Shown piece by piece: positions 5,102-7,963 of a DNA stretch of 7,963 nucleotides. Below the pieces are notes generated by a model. The model did not search any database and had not been told where the DNA came from. It saw only the letters and a program-made list of their open reading frames with translations. The position numbers were made by a program, and so were the translations under genes. The stretch spans positions 1 to 7,963 of the forward strand of contig URWS01000055.1 of NCBI GenBank assembly GCA_900551605.1. The letters run 5' to 3'. Origin of the DNA: an uncultured Collinsella sp. (GTDB lineage: Bacteria; Actinomycetota; Coriobacteriia; Coriobacteriales; Coriobacteriaceae). The stretch's first letter is position 1, and every line of letters begins with the position of its first letter.

Positions 5102-7105
5102 ATGACCGAGGAGCTCAAGAAGCAGGGCGTCGTTGATGACGCCGTGGCAGCGGGGACGGCTGAGGAGACGGCGGTCGCGCCCGGTCTGGACGATGCCGCC
5201 AAGGCTGCAGCCGAGCGTGAGGCTCGCCGCCAAGCGCTCTACGAGGAAAACGAACGCGCCGAGGACGAGCGCGCCCGTGCCGAGGCAGAGCGCATGCGCG
5301 ATGTGGACGACGAGGACGAGGACGAGAAGCCCCGCGACACCTGGGCGACGGTGCGCCGTCTGTGGAGCGAGGCCGCCGGCGATCACTGGCGCTTTTACCT
5401 CGTGTTCGCGAGCATCGTGTTCTACGTCATCTTTAACACTGCGGCGCCGGCGTATAGCGCCCGCGTCATCGATGAGCTGTGGGGACACGTAAAGCTGGCG
5501 TTTGCCAACGACACCACCTTCAGCATCACCTGGGAGAACTGCGGCAGGACTATCTTCATCTACTTTATGATCTGGACGGCCGCTGCCTCGTTCTACGCGC
5601 TCCAGAGTTTTTTGATGTCGAGCGTGGCTGAACGCCTCAACCTGCGTCTGCGTAACCGCATCGCTCAAAAGCTCAACCGTCTGCCGCTCGCCTATTTTGA
5701 CGTGCATCGTCCCGGCGAGGTTGTTAGCCGCGCGACCAACGACCTGGACAAGATGTCCGAAAGCATGCAGCGCGGACTGCTGCAGCTGCTGGTGTCGATC
5801 GGCACCGTGGTGGGCGCCGTGGGCGTGATGTTCGTGTTTAGCGTGCCGCTCACGCTGGTCTTTTTGTTCTTTACGGCGTTGTCGCTGCTGGTGACCAAAG
5901 TGGTCTCGCGTCGCACACATGACGTGACCGGCGAGCGCCAGGAGTGGGTGTCCAAGATTACGAGTGCGGTCGAGGAAGGCTATTCGGGCCGTCTGGTGAT
6001 TCGCGCGTTTAACCGCGAGCATCAGAGTTCTGCCGAAGTGCATGAGGCTTCGAGGGAGCTAGCGCGCGTGAGTACCAAGGCCGACTTTATGATCAATGCC
6101 GTCGGCCCTGCGGTGCGCTTTATCGGCCGTTTGGCGCAGATCGTGATTGCGCTGGTGGGCTGCAGCATGCTGGTCGCCGGTCACATGACCGTCGGCGTGT
6201 TCCAGGCGTTCTTCCAGTTTATCTACGAGGCGTCCGAACCCATGACGCAGCTGTCGTTTACCTTTAACTCGCTGCAGAGCGCGCTGGCGAGTGCGGAGCG
6301 CGTGTTCGACCTGCTCGATGAGCCCGAGATGGAGGCCGATCCACTGCCAGACGAGGCTGCCAAGCTGCCGGGTCGCGTTGAGGGCCGCGTCGCTTTTGAG
6401 CACGTGCGCTTTGGTTATTCGCCCGACAAGCCGCTCATGCGCGACGTGTCGTTTACCGCCGAGCCGGGTCAGAAGATCGCCGTGGTGGGAACCACGGGTG
6501 CGGGTAAGACCACGCTCATTAACCTGCTCATGCGCTTTTACGAGATCGACGGCGGCCGCATTACGCTCGACGGTGTGGACACGAGCCGCATGGACCGCGG
6601 CGAGCTGCGCCAGCAGTTTGGCATGGTGTTGCAGGACGCCTGGCTGTTCGATGGCACCATTGCCGAGAACATTGCCTATGGCTGTCCCGAGGCGACGCGC
6701 GAGGAGATCGTGGCAGCCGCACGCGCCGCGCAGGTCGACTTCTTTGTGCGCACCATGCCGCAGGGTTATGACACGCGGGTGGCCAACGATGCCGAGAGCA
6801 TTAGCCAGGGCCAGCGCCAGCTGCTGACCATTGCGCGCGTGCTGCTCAACAACCCGGCGATTCTCATCCTGGACGAGGCGACGTCGAGCGTGGACACGCG
6901 CACCGAGCTTGCTATCGGCCGCGCCATGGACGCGCTCATGCGCGGGCGCACCAGCTTTGTGATCGCGCACCGCCTGTCGACGATTGTGGATGCCGACCTG
7001 ATCTTGGTCATGGATCATGGCAATATCATCGAGCAGGGTACGCACAAGGAGCTGCTGGCTGCCGAGGGCGCTTATGCCGACCTCTACCTAAGCCAGTTCG
7101 CATAA
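5102..7105 (+). CDS. ABC exporter half-transporter, catalytic partner, with acidic N-terminal extension, 667 aa
   Basis: This is the second half-transporter of the operon. ATPase motifs are Walker A GTTGAGKT (463-470), Q511 in LQDAWLFDG, Walker B ILILDE with catalytic E592, and switch His H623 in IAHRLSTI, all canonical. The signature is changed to SISQGQ (566-571) instead of LSGGQ. This complements the first subunit: the partner's good signature plus this protein's Walker A/B form the active site, and the two defects meet in the other site, as in TM287/TM288-type heterodimers. About 90 residues precede the first membrane helix (near residue 96). They are Ala/Glu/Arg-rich, likely helical, and end in an acidic run (DVDDEDEDE, 67-75); this is longer than the short lead usual in the family. 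The start at 5102 has AAGGGAGG (5086-5093) eight nt upstream; an earlier GTG at 5093 lies within that site and is rejected. It is likely translationally coupled to the first ABC gene. Confidence 0.95.
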   Translation: MTEELKKQGVVDDAVAAGTAEETAVAPGLDDAAKAAAEREARRQALYEENERAEDERARAEAERMRDVDDEDEDEKPRDTWATVRRLWSEAAGDHWRFYLVFASIVFYVIFNTAAPAYSARVIDELWGHVKLAFANDTTFSITWENCGRTIFIYFMIWTAAASFYALQSFLMSSVAERLNLRLRNRIAQKLNRLPLAYFDVHRPGEVVSRATNDLDKMSESMQRGLLQLLVSIGTVVGAVGVMFVFSVPLTLVFLFFTALSLLVTKVVSRRTHDVTGERQEWVSKITSAVEEGYSGRLVIRAFNREHQSSAEVHEASRELARVSTKADFMINAVGPAVRFIGRLAQIVIALVGCSMLVAGHMTVGVFQAFFQFIYEASEPMTQLSFTFNSLQSALASAERVFDLLDEPEMEADPLPDEAAKLPGRVEGRVAFEHVRFGYSPDKPLMRDVSFTAEPGQKIAVVGTTGAGKTTLINLLMRFYEIDGGRITLDGVDTSRMDRGELRQQFGMVLQDAWLFDGTIAENIAYGCPEATREEIVAAARAAQVDFFVRTMPQGYDTRVANDAESISQGQRQLLTIARVLLNNPAILILDEATSSVDTRTELAIGRAMDALMRGRTSFVIAHRLSTIVDADLILVMDHGNIIEQGTHKELLAAEGAYADLYLSQFA

Positions 7106-7110
7106 GGTGG

Positions 7111-7129
7111 CAAAGGGACGACCCCTTTG
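7111..7129. repeat. Small inverted repeat after the exporter operon
   Basis: CAAAGGG (7111-7117) and CCCTTTG (7123-7129) form a perfect 7-bp stem with a 5-nt loop just after the second ABC gene stop codon. No T-run follows on either strand. It may be an mRNA 3'-end hairpin or a copy of a dispersed intergenic repeat; that can only be settled against a genome. Confidence 0.45.
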
Positions 7130-7142
7130 TCGCATTGGAAAT

Positions 7143-7179
7143 AAGGCGCGCCGGGGATGGATTCCCTGGCGCGCCTTTT
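7143..7179. terminator. Strong terminator between the exporter operon and cysE, probably bidirectional
   Basis: AAGGCGCGCC (7143-7152) pairs with GGCGCGCCTT (7168-7177). The stem continues through a G-T wobble and GGGA/TCCC to a 5-nt loop, about 15 bp in all, with TTTT at 7176-7179 on the + strand. Read from the minus strand, the stem is followed by TTATTT, so it can also serve the convergent cysE gene, whose stop codon is about 37 bp away. Confidence 0.85.
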
Positions 7180-7216
7180 GCGTCGGTGCCGATGTTGTTT
7201 TGTGCCGCTCGCGTTC

Positions 7217-7921
7217 CTAGTGCTCGTCCACAAGTTTGGCAACGAGGGCCTTGAGTTCGGCCACTTCTTTCTCGAGCTCTTTGACGCGGCGAGCGTTTTC
7301 GGTGATGCCTTGACGGTTGAGCGCGGACTGCTCGGCGGCGGCGTCGGGCATGTACTCACGATGCTGCTTGGCGTCAAAGCTCTCCTCGAACACGCGGCAG
7401 CCGTTGCGCTTGATGATGCGGCCTGGCACGCCCACGACGGTGCAGTTGTCGGGGACGTCCTTAACGACGACCGAGTTGCCGCCGATCTTGACGTTGTTGC
7501 CGATGCGGATGTTGCCGAGCACCTTGGCGCCCGTGCCCACGGTGACGTTATTGCCGAGCGTTGGGTGGCGTTTGCCGGTCTCGTTGCCGGTACCGCCGAG
7601 CGTGACGCCCTGATAGAGCACGCAGTTGTCGCCCACGATGGTGGTTTCGCCGATGACGACGCCCATGGCGTGGTCGATAAAGAAGTGCTTGCCAATCTGT
7701 GCGGCGGGGTGAATCTCGACGCCGGTGATGTGGCGAGTGACTTGCGAGAGCACACGGGCGAGCGAGCGATGACCGTGCTCCCACAGCCAGTGCTCGGGCA
7801 CGTGGTTCCACTTGGCGTGCAGGCCAGGATAGGAAAGGAAGATGACTAGACCGTTTTGCGCGGCGGGGTCCTGCGCCTGGACGGTCTTGATGTCCTCGCG
7901 AATGGTATTGATAAAGCTCAC
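7217..7921 (-). CDS. cysE: Serine O-acetyltransferase, 234 aa
   Basis: This enzyme transfers an acetyl group from acetyl-CoA to L-serine, making O-acetylserine for cysteine synthesis in the cytoplasm. A short helical N-terminal domain leads into a left-handed beta-helix of hexapeptide repeats (about residues 65-175). The active-site segment [12 protein letters not shown] carries the catalytic His at residue 84. The acetyl-CoA/serine loop [15 protein letters not shown] and the closing GVPGRII are both present. The compact form, lacking the long N-terminal domain of the enterobacterial enzyme, resembles the EpsC/CysE type of Gram-positives. The last 40 residues form a likely coiled coil ([19 protein letters not shown]). 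The start is GTG, with AAGGGAGGG (complement of 7928-7936) six nt upstream. The GTG overlaps the stop of a possible upstream gene, so cysE is probably a downstream operon member. It converges on the exporter operon. Confidence 0.95.
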   Translation of the reverse strand: MSFINTIREDIKTVQAQDPAAQNGLVIFLSYPGLHAKWNHVPEHWLWEHGHRSLARVLSQVTRHITGVEIHPAAQIGKHFFIDHAMGVVIGETTIVGDNCVLYQGVTLGGTGNETGKRHPTLGNNVTVGTGAKVLGNIRIGNNVKIGGNSVVVKDVPDNCTVVGVPGRIIKRNGCRVFEESFDAKQHREYMPDAAAEQSALNRQGITENARRVKELEKEVAELKALVAKLVDEH

Positions 7922-7963
7922 CGGCCGCCCTCCCTTAGCGCCATGGCAATGCGGTTCAATAAA
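7918..7963 (-). CDS. Possible C-terminal end of an upstream gene (partial)
   Basis: On the minus strand one frame is open from the right edge and ends at a TGA (complement of 7918-7920) that overlaps the cysE GTG as GTGA. The 14 visible residues read [14 protein letters not shown], which looks like an ordinary helical protein C-terminus. A four-base stop/start overlap is typical of translationally coupled operon genes. A sulfur or cysteine metabolism gene would be a natural partner for cysE, but the fragment is too short to identify. The cysE frame is also open to the edge, so this rests mainly on the overlap and the strong ribosome binding site of cysE. Confidence 0.4.
   Translation of the reverse strand, partial: LLNRIAMALREGGR

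Noticed and set aside
5039..7045. Two long minus-strand open frames (5039-6043 and 6059-7045) opposite the second ABC gene
   Set aside because: They lie entirely antisense to a gene with all expected ABC motifs, encode His/Arg-rich low-complexity sequence, and are typical antisense artefacts of GC-rich coding DNA.
7157..7849. Plus-strand open frame of 230 codons opposite cysE
   Set aside because: It starts inside the terminator hairpin and mirrors the hexapeptide-repeat gene on the other strand; cysE is unambiguous, and the translation shows no domain.

Overview
This window looks like an ordinary chromosomal stretch from a GC-rich, Gram-positive-type bacterium. The gene content and style fit a gut Coriobacteriia actinobacterium such as Collinsella. 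That assignment is an inference from protein flavour, GC-rich codon use, strong AGGAGG-type ribosome binding sites and GTG starts; no marker gene is present to prove it. No tRNA, rRNA, CRISPR array, insertion sequence or phage gene was seen.

Layout, left to right. (1) Positions 2-892 (+) hold the C-terminal part of a regulator built like an NtrC/PrpR-type enhancer-binding protein. Its AAA+ domain is degenerate and it ends in a Fis-type helix-turn-helix. (2) Positions 977-1552 (+) encode an unrecognised 191-aa protein with one membrane segment, behind its own candidate promoter. (3) A perfect 9-bp hairpin separates it from a convergent nitroreductase-family gene (1593-2114, -). (4) An AT-richer divergent spacer with four GATAAA/TTTATC motifs leads to a 96-aa unrecognised protein (2410-2700, +), closed by a textbook intrinsic terminator. 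(5) The centrepiece is a three-gene operon: a MarR-family repressor (2876-3376) followed by two half-size ABC exporters (3364-5100 and 5102-7105). The genes overlap or nearly abut. (6) A hairpin-type terminator at 7143-7179 lies between this operon and the convergent serine O-acetyltransferase gene cysE (7217-7921, -). cysE overlaps the tail of another gene running off the right edge by a GTGA stop/start.

How the genes work together. The operon reads as a self-regulated exporter cassette. Upstream of the MarR gene are two nearly identical 18-bp inverted repeats (TAGTC-N8-GACTA) whose centres are 33 bp apart. The first sits inside a candidate promoter and the second just before the start codon, so they are strong candidates for the MarR operator. 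The two ABC proteins have complementary motif defects: Walker B Glu to Asp and switch His to Gln in the first, and a changed signature motif in the second. This is the expected pattern of a heterodimeric exporter with one catalytic and one degenerate ATP site. The exported substrate cannot be read from the sequence.

Nothing here is clearly a new biological system. The items most worth following up are the MarR operator pair, the degenerate AAA+ regulator that seems to have lost its sigma-54 contact loop, the long acidic N-terminal tail on the second ABC protein, and the two unrecognised small proteins.
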